Source of the DNA: Indibacter alkaliphilus LW1
GTDB taxonomy: Bacteria > Bacteroidota > Bacteroidia > Cytophagales > Cyclobacteriaceae
Length of the DNA: 64,000 nucleotides
Assembly (NCBI RefSeq): GCF_000295935.2
Contig: NZ_ALWO02000014.1
Span: 62,001-126,000 of the forward strand
Direction: 5' to 3'
The position numbers and the translations under genes are program-made. Positions 55,325 to 62,759 of the stretch are shown in pieces. Under the pieces are notes generated by a model. The model ran no database searches. It saw only the letters and a list, made by a program, of their open reading frames with translations, and was not told the DNA's origin. Within the stretch, counting starts at the first letter, position 1. Each line of letters starts with the position of its first letter.

Positions 55325-56569
55325 ATGCAAACCATCAAACATACATTCATAGGCCCTATCCGCCAAGCGGTCACCATGTCAAACCTCCCCTTAAAAGGTG
55401 CATTGAAAGATGAACAGCTGGAGGTTATTTCTGAAGCTTGTATTCTGATCAAAAATGATAAAATTCATCAGGTCGGTAACTATTGGGACCTGTACCCTGA
55501 AGCTCAATCCATTGGTGCCGAAATGGTGAATCTCAAAGGAGACTTTGTGGCTTTACCCGGCCTGATCGATTGCCATACGCATATCTGTTTCGACGGTAGC
55601 CGTGCCCAAGACTATGCCATGCGCAATTCAGGTAAATCCTATCTGGAAATCGCCAAAGCAGGTGGAGGTATTTGGGATACCGTCACCCAAACCCGAAAAG
55701 CCAAACAGGAAAAGCTGGTTCACTTGACTGTTCAGCGAGCCAACAGGCACCTCAAAGACGGTATCACCACCATTGAAGTCAAGAGTGGGTATGGACTCTC
55801 TGTAGCCGAAGAACTCAAAATGCTCCGGGCAGTCAATGAAGCCAATGAAAGTACCTATGCAGACCTTATTCCAACCTGCTTGGCAGCCCATATTCCCCCC
55901 AAAGACTTTCAGCGAACACAGAGGGATTATTTGAAAAGCATAAGTGATGAGGTTTTTCCTGTTTTAAAGGCAGAAGGTTTAGCCAATCGAATTGATGCAT
56001 TTATCGAAGAAACTGCTTTTACTGCTGATGATATCCATTCTTATTTCCAAAAAGCAAAAGAAATGGGTTTTGACATCACAGTCCATGCGGACCAGTTCCA
56101 TACCGGTGGCTCGCAAGTAGCCGTCAGCTTCGGAGCCATCTCCGCAGACCATCTGGAAGCGAGTACGGATAAAGAAATTGCATTACTTGCTCAATCTGAC
56201 ACCATAGCAGTGGCCTTACCGGGAGCTTCTATGGGTTTAGGTGTAGCCTACACTCCTGCACGAAAATTACTCGATGCCTGTGCTTCCCTGGCTATCGCCT
56301 CTGACTGGAATCCAGGTTCGGCCCCTATGGGTGATTTGCTGATGCAGGCTGCTGTCTTGGGCACTTTCAAGAAACTCAGCAATGCTGAAATTCTCGCTGC
56401 CATCACCACAAGGGCCGCTGCCGCCCTGAACCTCCATGACCGGGGCCAATTGAACTCTGGCATGTTGGCCGATATCGTTCTTTTCCCTACCGCTGACTAT
56501 AGAGAGATTACTTATCAGCAGGGAAGATTGAAGCCGTCTAAGGTATTTAAAAGGGGGATAGAGGTGTAA
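55325..56569 (+). CDS. hutI: Imidazolonepropionase
   Basis: 414 residues from the ATG at 55325; an earlier in-frame ATG at 55295 lies in repeat-like intergenic DNA. Hydrolyses 4-imidazolone-5-propionate in histidine breakdown. Amidohydrolase metal sites: GLIDCHTHICFDGSRAQDYA, KSGYGLSVAEEL, ITVHADQFHTGGSQVAV, SADHLEASTDK and SDWNPGSAPMGDLLM (last Asp). Length and motifs are full. Next gene hutU, 334 nt away on the same strand. Confidence 0.95.
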   Translation: MQTIKHTFIGPIRQAVTMSNLPLKGALKDEQLEVISEACILIKNDKIHQVGNYWDLYPEAQSIGAEMVNLKGDFVALPGLIDCHTHICFDGSRAQDYAMRNSGKSYLEIAKAGGGIWDTVTQTRKAKQEKLVHLTVQRANRHLKDGITTIEVKSGYGLSVAEELKMLRAVNEANESTYADLIPTCLAAHIPPKDFQRTQRDYLKSISDEVFPVLKAEGLANRIDAFIEETAFTADDIHSYFQKAKEMGFDITVHADQFHTGGSQVAVSFGAISADHLEASTDKEIALLAQSDTIAVALPGASMGLGVAYTPARKLLDACASLAIASDWNPGSAPMGDLLMQAAVLGTFKKLSNAEILAAITTRAAAALNLHDRGQLNSGMLADIVLFPTADYREITYQQGRLKPSKVFKRGIEV

Positions 56570-56903
56570 TTGATATAAAGTTGATATTCGATGGAAATAT
56601 AGTTGAAATACGATTGAAATATAGTTGATATAAGCCTGCGGAGAAATATTGTGGAAATAGCTGTCCTTGTTTTGATGGATCGCTATTGGAATTCAATCTC
56701 TCCTTGTCATTTCGACGGCAGGAGAAATCTGTTTTGCCTTAAGGTTTATTAGACCTCTCCCCATCGGGGTCGAGGTGACAAGGACAAATTTATCCCACAA
56801 CATTTCACCATATCATATTTCAACCTTATTTCTATTGTATTTCGCAAAGCATATTTCAACCATATATCCAATAAATTCCAAAAGCCCAATAAAAATAAAA
56901 ATC
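56570..56903. repeat. Intergenic region between hutI and hutU filled with short repeats
   Basis: Holds AGTTGAAATACGATTGAAAT with ATAGTTGATATAAGCCTGCGG (56598-56642) and, inverted, TTTCAACCTTATTTCTATTG with TATTTCGCAAAGC (56818-56850), of the TATTTC family. Also GTCATTTCGACGGCAGGAG with AAATCT (56706-56731), a word common in Bacteroidota intergenic DNA, and CCTCTCCCCATCGGGGTCG with AGG (56753-56775). No gene seen. Confidence 0.55.
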
Positions 56904-58898
56904 ATGACCTTCCAAGACCAAATAACCCAAGGCATCCCCTCCACCCTACCCCCTAAGAAGCAACCAAATCCTGATTTTTCACATGCGCCTAAGCGAAAGG
57001 ATATCTTGAGCATGGAAGAGAAAAAGTTAGCAGTAAGGAATGCGCTGCGTTATTTCCCTAAGGCCTGGCATGCGGAATTGGCGAAGGAGTTTTTTGAAGA
57101 ATTAAAGGAATATGGTAGGATTTATATGTACCGCTTTATGCCGGACTATAAGATGTATGCCAGACCGATTTCTGAATACCCCGCCAAAAGCCAACAGGCA
57201 GCTGCCATCATGTTGATGATCCAAAACAACCTGGATCCAGCAGTGGCCCAACATCCGCAGGAATTGATTACTTATGGTGGAAACGGTGCTGTTTTCCAAA
57301 ATTGGGCACAGTACCTGCTCACCATGCAGTACTTGTCCGAAATGACGGACGAGCAAACCCTCCACATGTACTCTGGTCATCCAATGGGACTTTTCCCTTC
57401 TTCCAAAGATGCGCCAAGGGTTGTGGTAACTAACGGCATGATGATCCCTAACTATTCCAAGCCGGATGATTGGGAGAAATACAATGCACTCGGCGTCACC
57501 CAGTATGGACAGATGACCGCAGGTTCGTATATGTACATTGGCCCTCAAGGGATTGTGCATGGCACGACCATCACGGTGATGAATGCTTTCAGAAAAAAAC
57601 TAGGGGCAGCTATAAATCCAAAAGGGAAAATTTTTTTGACAGCAGGCCTCGGAGGCATGTCAGGCGCTCAACCCAAAGCTGGAAATATCGCAGGCTGCAT
57701 CACTGTCTGTGCAGAAGTCAATCCCAAAGCCGCTCACAAAAGGCATGAACAAGGCTGGGTGGATGAATTGATAGATGATTTGGGTGGATTGGTTTCAAGA
57801 GTAAGAAAAGCCCAAGAAAATGAAGAGGTGGTATCCATCGCCTTTTTAGGAAATATAGTGGATGTCTGGGAGAAGTTTGACGAGGAAAATATCACCGTGG
57901 AACTGGGTTCCGATCAGACTTCCCTGCACAATCCTTGGGCAGGTGGCTATTATCCTGTGGGTTTGAGTTTCGAAGAAGCCAACATCATGATGGCCAATGA
58001 CCCAGATACTTTTAAATCAAAAGTTCAAGATTCACTCCGTAGACACGCTGCAGCTATAAATAAACATGTGGCCAAAGGAACCTACTTTTTTGATTACGGT
58101 AATGCTTTCCTACTAGAAGCCTCCCGTGCCGGGGCTGAAGTGATGGCTGAAAATGGCATTGATTTCCGATATCCATCCTACGTGCAGGATATTTTGGGGC
58201 CCATGTGTTTTGACTATGGATTTGGTCCCTTCCGCTGGGTCTGTACTTCAGGCAATCCAGAAGATTTAGAGAAAACAGACCGCATTGCTTTGGATATCAT
58301 GAAGGAAGTCAAAGCATCTGCTCCCGCAGAAATCCAACAGCAAATGCAGGACAATATCAAATGGATAGAAGAGGCTGGGAAAAACAAGTTGGTGGTGGGC
58401 TCACAGGCCCGGATCCTTTATGCGGATGCTGAGGGCAGAATCAAAATTGCCCAAGCTTTCAACAAAGCTGTTCAAAAAGGCAATATTTCCGCACCGATTG
58501 TCTTGGGAAGAGACCACCATGATGTCAGTGGCACAGATTCTCCTTTTCGAGAGACAAGCAATATCTACGATGGCAGCAAGTTTACGGCCGATATGGCCAT
58601 TCACAATGTGATCGGTGACAGTTTCCGTGGAGCCACCTGGGTTTCCATCCACAATGGAGGTGGGGTAGGCTGGGGTGAGGTCATCAATGGAGGTTTCGGT
58701 ATCCTCCTCGACGGTACAGAAGAAGCCAATCGCAGATTGCAATCCATGCTGTTCTATGATGTGAACAATGGCATTTCACGTAGGGCTTGGGCCAGAAATG
58801 AGGAGGCTTTGTTTGCAATAAAGAGGGAAATGGAAAGGACTCCTGGATTAAAGATCACCCTTCCGGAGACGGTGGATGAGGATTTGTTGGGGTTTTGA
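56904..58898 (+). CDS. hutU: Urocanate hydratase
   Basis: 664 residues from the ATG at 56904. A much earlier start at 56775 would translate the upstream repeats and is rejected. Adds water to urocanate using tightly bound NAD+. Typical blocks: ELITYGGNGAVFQNWAQY, MYSGHPMGLFPSS, ITVMNAFRKKLGA, LTAGLGGMSGAQPKAG then CITVCAEVNP (NAD site), LHNPWAGGYYPVGL and SRAGAEVMAENG, RDHHDVSGTDSPFRET. It is the long Bacteroidota form, about 100 residues above the classical 557. Its last 39 codons are repeated 600 nt downstream. Confidence 0.95.
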   Translation: MTFQDQITQGIPSTLPPKKQPNPDFSHAPKRKDILSMEEKKLAVRNALRYFPKAWHAELAKEFFEELKEYGRIYMYRFMPDYKMYARPISEYPAKSQQAAAIMLMIQNNLDPAVAQHPQELITYGGNGAVFQNWAQYLLTMQYLSEMTDEQTLHMYSGHPMGLFPSSKDAPRVVVTNGMMIPNYSKPDDWEKYNALGVTQYGQMTAGSYMYIGPQGIVHGTTITVMNAFRKKLGAAINPKGKIFLTAGLGGMSGAQPKAGNIAGCITVCAEVNPKAAHKRHEQGWVDELIDDLGGLVSRVRKAQENEEVVSIAFLGNIVDVWEKFDEENITVELGSDQTSLHNPWAGGYYPVGLSFEEANIMMANDPDTFKSKVQDSLRRHAAAINKHVAKGTYFFDYGNAFLLEASRAGAEVMAENGIDFRYPSYVQDILGPMCFDYGFGPFRWVCTSGNPEDLEKTDRIALDIMKEVKASAPAEIQQQMQDNIKWIEEAGKNKLVVGSQARILYADAEGRIKIAQAFNKAVQKGNISAPIVLGRDHHDVSGTDSPFRETSNIYDGSKFTADMAIHNVIGDSFRGATWVSIHNGGGVGWGEVINGGFGILLDGTEEANRRLQSMLFYDVNNGISRRAWARNEEALFAIKREMERTPGLKITLPETVDEDLLGF

Positions 58899-58929
58899 AA
58901 ATTAGCTAACTTGTACAAAAACTTTGACT

Positions 58930-59112
58930 ATGTTAACAAAATCACAGGTAAAGAGGCAATTGGAGAAACTTCCTGAGGAATTTTCATTGGATGAACTTGT
59001 GGAGCAATTAATACTTATCCAGAAAGTTGAAAAAGGACTGAAAGACTCCAATGAGAATAAGTTTATTTCAGAGGAGGACCTGGATAAAGAAATCGAAAAA
59101 TGGTTCGAATAA
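58930..59112 (+). CDS. Antitoxin-like small protein (RelB/ParD position)
   Basis: 60 residues from the ATG at 58930. Highly charged and helical: LTKSQVKRQLEKLPEEFSLD, ELVEQLILIQKVEKGLK, and the tail ISEEDLDKEIEKWFE. It overlaps the RelE/ParE-type toxin by 13 nt. The N-terminus is not a standard RHH, but the position and charged tail make it the antitoxin partner. Confidence 0.8.
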   Translation: MLTKSQVKRQLEKLPEEFSLDELVEQLILIQKVEKGLKDSNENKFISEEDLDKEIEKWFE

Positions 59113-59402
59113 ACTGGACTGATCAGGCTGTATATGATTTAAAAGAAATAGCTGACTTTATTAGCAAAGATTCTGTCAAATATGCCAGATTTCAGGTTAA
59201 GCGACTAAAAACTCGGACTGACATCCTTAAAACAAACCCTTTTTCTGGTCAAAATACAGATTTTTTCAATGATAAGACCATAAGGCAATTGACTGAAGGA
59301 AGTTACATTATCATTTACAAAATAATCAATGAAAGTAGAATTGATATTCTTACTGTTCACCATACTGCAAGAAACTTGAACAAGAGAAATCTTGGATTAT
59401 AA
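59100..59402 (+). CDS. RelE/ParE-family toxin
   Basis: 100 residues. RelE/ParE fold: VRINWTDQAVYDLKEIADFI, then DSVKYARFQVKRLKTRTDIL and IRQLTEGSYIIIYKIINESR (the Y-x-I-x-Y-x-I core strand), DILTVHHTARNLNKRNL at the end. ParE-type toxins hit DNA gyrase and RelE types cut mRNA; which applies here is not visible. The module sits between hutU and a partial copy of the hutU end. Confidence 0.9.
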   Translation: MVRINWTDQAVYDLKEIADFISKDSVKYARFQVKRLKTRTDILKTNPFSGQNTDFFNDKTIRQLTEGSYIIIYKIINESRIDILTVHHTARNLNKRNLGL

Positions 59403-59503
59403 AGCAAGTTTTCACTTTAAGGAACGAAATGCTTGCAGGTTAGCTGGATTAAGCAGAACTCTAACTTTATTGTATTTCTGAAAAAAATAAGCACATTTCT
59501 AGG

Positions 59504-59620
59504 AGGACTTGGGCCAGAAAGGAGGAGGCTTTGTTTGCGATAAAAAGGGAGATGGAAAGGACCCCTGGATTAAAGGTCACGCTGCCTGAGATGGTGGATG
59601 ATGATTTGTTGGGGTTTTGA
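59504..59620 (+). pseudogene. Duplicated 3' end of hutU (39 codons incl. stop)
   Basis: The 117 nt ending in GATTTGTTGGGGTTTTGA match the last 39 codons of hutU (58782-58898). I count 12 differences in about 118 positions, near 90 percent identity; 7 leave the residue unchanged and 5 change it. The frame is intact to the same stop, but no start or 5' part exists. The substitutions look like those of another hutU allele, not random decay. It flanks the toxin-antitoxin module on the right. Confidence 0.85.
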
Positions 59621-59813
59621 AAAAAGCCTTGGTTTGGATGGTTAAGGAGAGAGAATTTGATAATTTAGCATTCAATCAAATCTGATTTGCAATGACCAAT
59701 ACCTACCCAAGATCCTTTTGGGGTGGTATTTGAAGTATATAGTCATAGCTATGAATTGACCTATTCTTCAGGTGCTTATACTAAGTAAAATAGGTCAAAA
59801 AAAATGCAGACCA

Positions 59814-60629
59814 ATGAAAGAAGCAGTTTGCCTCTTAGTTTATTTCTTTTTTTCGACCCTTCATGTAAATGCCCAGCAGTCTGACTATGGGACCCATAGC
59901 CAAACTGCATTGGTGAATTACAGAACAGGATGGCAATTGATCATGGACTTTGGCGAATGGACCAAAGCAGAGGAAGCTTTCAGGAAAGCAATCAAAGAAG
60001 ATCCTGAATTTTTATTAGGCTGGGTTCAGGTAGGACGAATCAGCAATGATCCAGAAGAAAGGTCTACAATTTTCGCCATGCTAAAGAAAAAGCAATATTC
60101 ATTAAATCCTTTAGACGGAAAATTGCTTAAGCCCTATCTGTTGAGCATGGAAATCATCGACTTGAAAGACAGTAATCAAAAGATCCCAAAAGAAAAAGTT
60201 TCCGAATTCTATCAGACTTCTCTTAGGGCTTTCTCTGATTTTTTCAATGAATTTCCTGATGAAGTTTATGTATTTGCAGAGTATATTGAAACCATCCATG
60301 GACTTTATGGAGCCAATGCAGCTTTGGATTCAATTCATAGCTCCTCCAAAACCTATCATGAATTACCTTTCTTAATTTCATACAAAGCGATCTTGGAGGC
60401 TGAACTTGGACTAGAAAAGCGGGCATGGGAAAGCTTTGATAAATTTAGAGCCTCTTTTGAAAAGGAGCACCTTCCTCCCTCTCTATATTTTACAGAAGCA
60501 AAAATCAGCAATTTGTCAGGTGATGACAAAAGATCTGCAAAAGCCATCACCAAGACACTTGAATTGGATCCTAAACATACTCTTGCCAAAAGGCTGAAAG
60601 ATTTATTGGACCAATCTGGAGCATTTTAA
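59814..60629 (+). CDS. TPR-like secreted protein of unknown function
   Basis: 271 residues from the ATG at 59814. A GTG at 59772 is in frame but would hide the signal peptide MKEAVCLLVYFFFSTLHVNA. The mature part has helical repeats: NYRTGWQLIMDFGEWTKAEE then AFRKAIKEDPEFLLGWVQVG (TPR 1) and SAKAITKTLELDPKHTLAKR (last TPR). I do not recognise a more exact family. The preceding 400 nt hold the toxin module and hutU fragment. Confidence 0.7.
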   Translation: MKEAVCLLVYFFFSTLHVNAQQSDYGTHSQTALVNYRTGWQLIMDFGEWTKAEEAFRKAIKEDPEFLLGWVQVGRISNDPEERSTIFAMLKKKQYSLNPLDGKLLKPYLLSMEIIDLKDSNQKIPKEKVSEFYQTSLRAFSDFFNEFPDEVYVFAEYIETIHGLYGANAALDSIHSSSKTYHELPFLISYKAILEAELGLEKRAWESFDKFRASFEKEHLPPSLYFTEAKISNLSGDDKRSAKAITKTLELDPKHTLAKRLKDLLDQSGAF

Positions 60630-60998
60630 TTATATCAACTACTGATTCAGCATTAGCTACTCCCAGAAGATTCAAGATAATTAAGAATACCACAGGGTAC
60701 AGATAAGGTAAAAAAGACCGTTTTTCGAAGAATTTATTAGGCTTGAAAACATAGATCAAACCATAAACCAATACATGTAGTGTAGCAACAATCCTTTTAT
60801 TGATAAAGAGGATGGATTTTGGTTACTACCTAAAACTAACGCCAATCTGTTGTAAAAAAAATCAATTACTTTTAAATAAAGCTGATCCATTTCAATAAAC
60901 TATTCATAAAAGAATAATAAGCCTATTAAATAATCATGATTAAACACTAAATGGATTATCCAATCGCATTCACAATCCTATTTATTTGTTTTTCATTG
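60630..60998. other. AT-rich intergenic region
   Basis: About 370 bases between the TPR gene and the small peptide gene on the other strand. A hydrophobic minus-strand frame (60571-60825) is open but overlaps the TPR gene and lacks an ATG. I see no repeat or RNA. Confidence 0.4.
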
Positions 60999-61124
60999 CT
61001 AAGAATTGAATAAATCCCAGCCTGAATTAAATCCTTTAACAAAATTTTCTCCATAATTTATATAATAAATAGTTGCGAATAATAAAAGGGCTATTAATAA
61101 TATTAACCAGACTGATTTTCTCAT
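60999..61124 (-). CDS. Small membrane peptide with FxxGxxxGW C-terminus
   Basis: 41 residues. One membrane helix (WLILLIALLLFATIYYI) then a polar tail NYGENFVKGFNSGWDLFNS. There is no GG leader. The tail motif FVKGFNSGW matches those of the GG peptide at 61336-61494 (FIEGIKKGW) and the peptide at 62408-62587 (FLDGFIQGW). The start is 14 nt after the terminator of the two GG peptides, so it may be made by read-through. It could be an immunity peptide or a leaderless relative of the peptides. Confidence 0.6.
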   Translation of the reverse strand: MRKSVWLILLIALLLFATIYYINYGENFVKGFNSGWDLFNS

Positions 61125-61137
61125 GTAAATAAAAGGT

Positions 61138-61166
61138 TAAAAAGAGCGCTGTACGCGCTCCCTTTT
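61138..61166 (-). terminator. Terminator after the tandem GG-peptide genes
   Basis: GAGCGC-TGTAC-GCGCTC hairpin flanked by A and T runs. On the minus strand the right arm is followed by TTTTTAACC. It lies 8 nt past the stop of the second peptide gene. Confidence 0.75.
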
Positions 61167-61174
61167 TGAAAAAT

Positions 61175-61339
61175 TTAAATCCACCCGTTCTCTTTTAGCT
61201 TTTTATACCATTGATATACAAAAACACCATCTAAAGCAGCTTTGAAACCTGCACCTACAACAAAACCATGGAGCTCTGCAAAATCCCCGTCTGCCCCTCC
61301 ATTAATTGAAATTAAATCTGAATTAGTTAATTCTTTCAT
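61175..61339 (-). CDS. Double-glycine leader peptide precursor B
   Basis: 54 residues. The leader MKELTNSDLISINGG fits the GG-leader pattern (KELT, I at -4 and N-G-G). Core ADGDFAELHGFVVGAGFKAA continues with LDGVFVYQWYKKLKENGWI: 39 residues with GxxxG-like GFVVGAG spacing, amphipathic and lacking Cys. Its ATG overlaps the stop of peptide A in ATGA, so the two are translated together, as in two-peptide bacteriocins. No exporter is next to it; the C39 exporter is 9 kb away on the same strand. Confidence 0.78.
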   Translation of the reverse strand: MKELTNSDLISINGGADGDFAELHGFVVGAGFKAALDGVFVYQWYKKLKENGWI

Positions 61340-61494
61340 ATTGCCTCCCATCCTTTCTTAATGCCTTCAATAAACCTTTCTCTATTGTCATAAAGATAAA
61401 CACAATACGCAAATCCAGCCGTAATAGCTTCTTTTAGCCATCCGCCATTAACTTCTTTTATCTCCTCAAAACTCAATTCTTCAAACTTTTCCAT
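61336..61494 (-). CDS. Double-glycine leader peptide precursor A
   Basis: 52 residues. The leader MEKFEELSFEEIKEVNGG is a very good GG-leader (ELS-x-x-E-I-x-x-V-x-G-G). Core WLKEAITAGFAYCVYLYDNR then ERFIEGIKKGWEAI: 34 residues with a hydrophobic centre, one Cys and a GxxxG in GIKKG. It shares its stop/start overlap with peptide B. Most like class IIb or lactobin/cerein-type precursors of Bacteroidota; activity is not shown. Confidence 0.82.
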   Translation of the reverse strand: MEKFEELSFEEIKEVNGGWLKEAITAGFAYCVYLYDNRERFIEGIKKGWEAI

Positions 61495-61603
61495 AATTTA
61501 AACAATTTTCATTTTTCCCCCAACCTTTACCGGGCGCTGGGTTTTCCCAATCTCAGTCTACCGGATTCTTAGCTAGCATGGTTCCCGTCAACTGATCATA
61601 GAA

Positions 61604-61646
61604 CTAAATTACCTTTCCTCCGTGCATAAAAACAGCACGGAGGAAA
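61604..61646 (-). promoter_or_regulatory. Conserved 38-nt hairpin element upstream of peptide A
   Basis: Copy 1 of an element found again at 62705-62742 (36 of 38 bases equal). It has a hairpin with 12-bp arms here (TTTCCTCCGTGC and GCACGGAGGAAA, loop ATAAAAACA) and on the minus strand ends in GGTAATTTAG. The left edge is 109 nt before the start of peptide A. TAATTTAG is one base from the -7 consensus TAnnTTTG, so this may be promoter plus operator. Confidence 0.6.
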
Positions 61647-61768
61647 AAAAATATATTTTTTTCTCCAAAATCCAATAATCACCAAATAATCATAATTTCT
61701 CTGCCTTATAGGAATTCCTATAAAGCATACTCGAATTTGCTTTTGTGGACAAAAAAAACCTAAGGGAC

Positions 61769-62407
61769 TTAAGACGCAATTCTAAGACATTCCGATAAAA
61801 ATGGCAGCAAATTCCAAAAAGCATGGAAAAGCATAGATACAATGACACCATTCCGGAAGTAGATGTAACAATAGAAAAGTCCTCCTATAAATTGAGGAAC
61901 AGATTTTAAAAAAAAATCAACGATAGTCCCTGAATTATTCCAGTCAATGATCTGATAATGATGCGCAAAGGCAAAAATAATACTGGAAGAATAGATCAAA
62001 AGGAGTCTTGAGATGAAAATTTTTCGAATCCTAGTATAACCAACAAGAATAAAATACCACAATAAAATCACAATAAACCAGTCACCCCAAAATAAAATTA
62101 TCGAAAGCAATAAAGCCAGCACCATGTTTTCTAACTTTAAATTTAGGTGATTTCTAAAAATCAATTCTTCCAAAATAGGTGCTAAAACTATGAAATTAAC
62201 AAAAGTGTGAACGATGCTGGAACCTGCTCTTTGCTCAATATTGGAAAATTCCCCAAGACCAAAGACTATCGTCACGAGACCTATATATAAACCCAGCAGA
62301 TAAAACTTTATGAAGAAAAGCCTTAAAAAAATAGACAATGTCAACTCTTTTTCCTCTTCTTGAATGGTGCCACTAAGCGCAAAAGTTAACAGCTTTCGTT
62401 TTGTCAT
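61769..62407 (-). CDS. CPBP-family intramembrane metalloprotease
   Basis: 212 residues with about six to seven membrane helices. The CPBP motif 1 is LAPILEELIFRNHLNLKL (EExxxR), motif 2 FAFAHHYQI (FxxxH) and motif 3 SMLFHAFWNLLPF (HxxxN/B). All three are intact. In Gram-positive bacteriocin loci such proteins act as immunity proteins or process peptides. It starts directly after the stop of the 59-residue peptide (TAA then ATG), so they form one operon. Confidence 0.88.
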   Translation of the reverse strand: MTKRKLLTFALSGTIQEEEKELTLSIFLRLFFIKFYLLGLYIGLVTIVFGLGEFSNIEQRAGSSIVHTFVNFIVLAPILEELIFRNHLNLKLENMVLALLLSIILFWGDWFIVILLWYFILVGYTRIRKIFISRLLLIYSSSIIFAFAHHYQIIDWNNSGTIVDFFLKSVPQFIGGLFYCYIYFRNGVIVSMLFHAFWNLLPFLSECLRIAS

Positions 62408-62587
62408 TTAACATGAACAATCGACTTCCATCCATCCTTGGATAAACCCATCAAGAAATTCATAGACAAAATAGCCTAAAACAACTAATGCGAATATCTT
62501 TATGCACCAACCTCTCCATGATTTTAAAAAATGAGAGCCCTTGATTTGAGGCAGCTCATTGTTCTTTATCTCATTATAAATTGCCAT
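62408..62587 (-). CDS. Small membrane peptide, GG-leader-like start and FxxGxxxGW C-terminus
   Basis: 59 residues. The N-terminus MAIYNEIKNNELPQIKGS resembles a GG leader (NNEL-x-x-I-x-G) with Ser in place of the second Gly. Then HFLKSWRGWCIKIFALVVLG and YFVYEFLDGFIQGWMEVDCSC, with one membrane helix and the FLDGFIQGW tail seen in peptides at 60999 and 61336. Three cysteines, two of them in CSC at the end. Whether it is an exported peptide or an immunity protein is open. Operon with the CPBP gene. Confidence 0.62.
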   Translation of the reverse strand: MAIYNEIKNNELPQIKGSHFLKSWRGWCIKIFALVVLGYFVYEFLDGFIQGWMEVDCSC

Positions 62588-62704
62588 TTTTCTTTAATTT
62601 AATTCAACCTGATACTTTATATTTTTAAACCGATTTAAGTTCACATTATCAATTCCAATTCAATCCAGCTTCTTGATTTAAAACCTTCCATTTAGAATAC
62701 ATCC

Positions 62705-62742
62705 CTAAATTACCCTCCCTCCGTGCATAAAAACAGCACGGA
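62705..62742 (-). promoter_or_regulatory. Conserved 38-nt hairpin element upstream of the 59-residue peptide
   Basis: Copy 2 of the element at 61604. Shares CTAAATTACC, then CCTCCGTGCATAAAAACAGC and ACGGA. The arms are 7 bp here (TCCGTGC and GCACGGA) with the same loop. It lies 117 nt before the peptide start and 18 nt after the CPBP pseudogene end. Confidence 0.6.
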
Positions 62743-62759
62743 ACAAAATTTTTCAAATT

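Noticed and set aside
56775-56903. 43-residue N-terminal extension of hutU
   Set aside because: It translates the AT-rich repeat region; the family start MTFQDQI fits at 56904.
60571-60825. Hydrophobic minus-strand frame (VLVYGLIYVFKP...) next to the TPR gene
   Set aside because: No ATG start, overlaps the 3' end of a better supported gene, and no family recognised.
61614-61646. Hairpin read as a rho-independent terminator of the CPBP gene
   Set aside because: On the minus strand no T-run follows the stem; the A/T run is on the wrong side. Its conservation before peptide units suggests another role.
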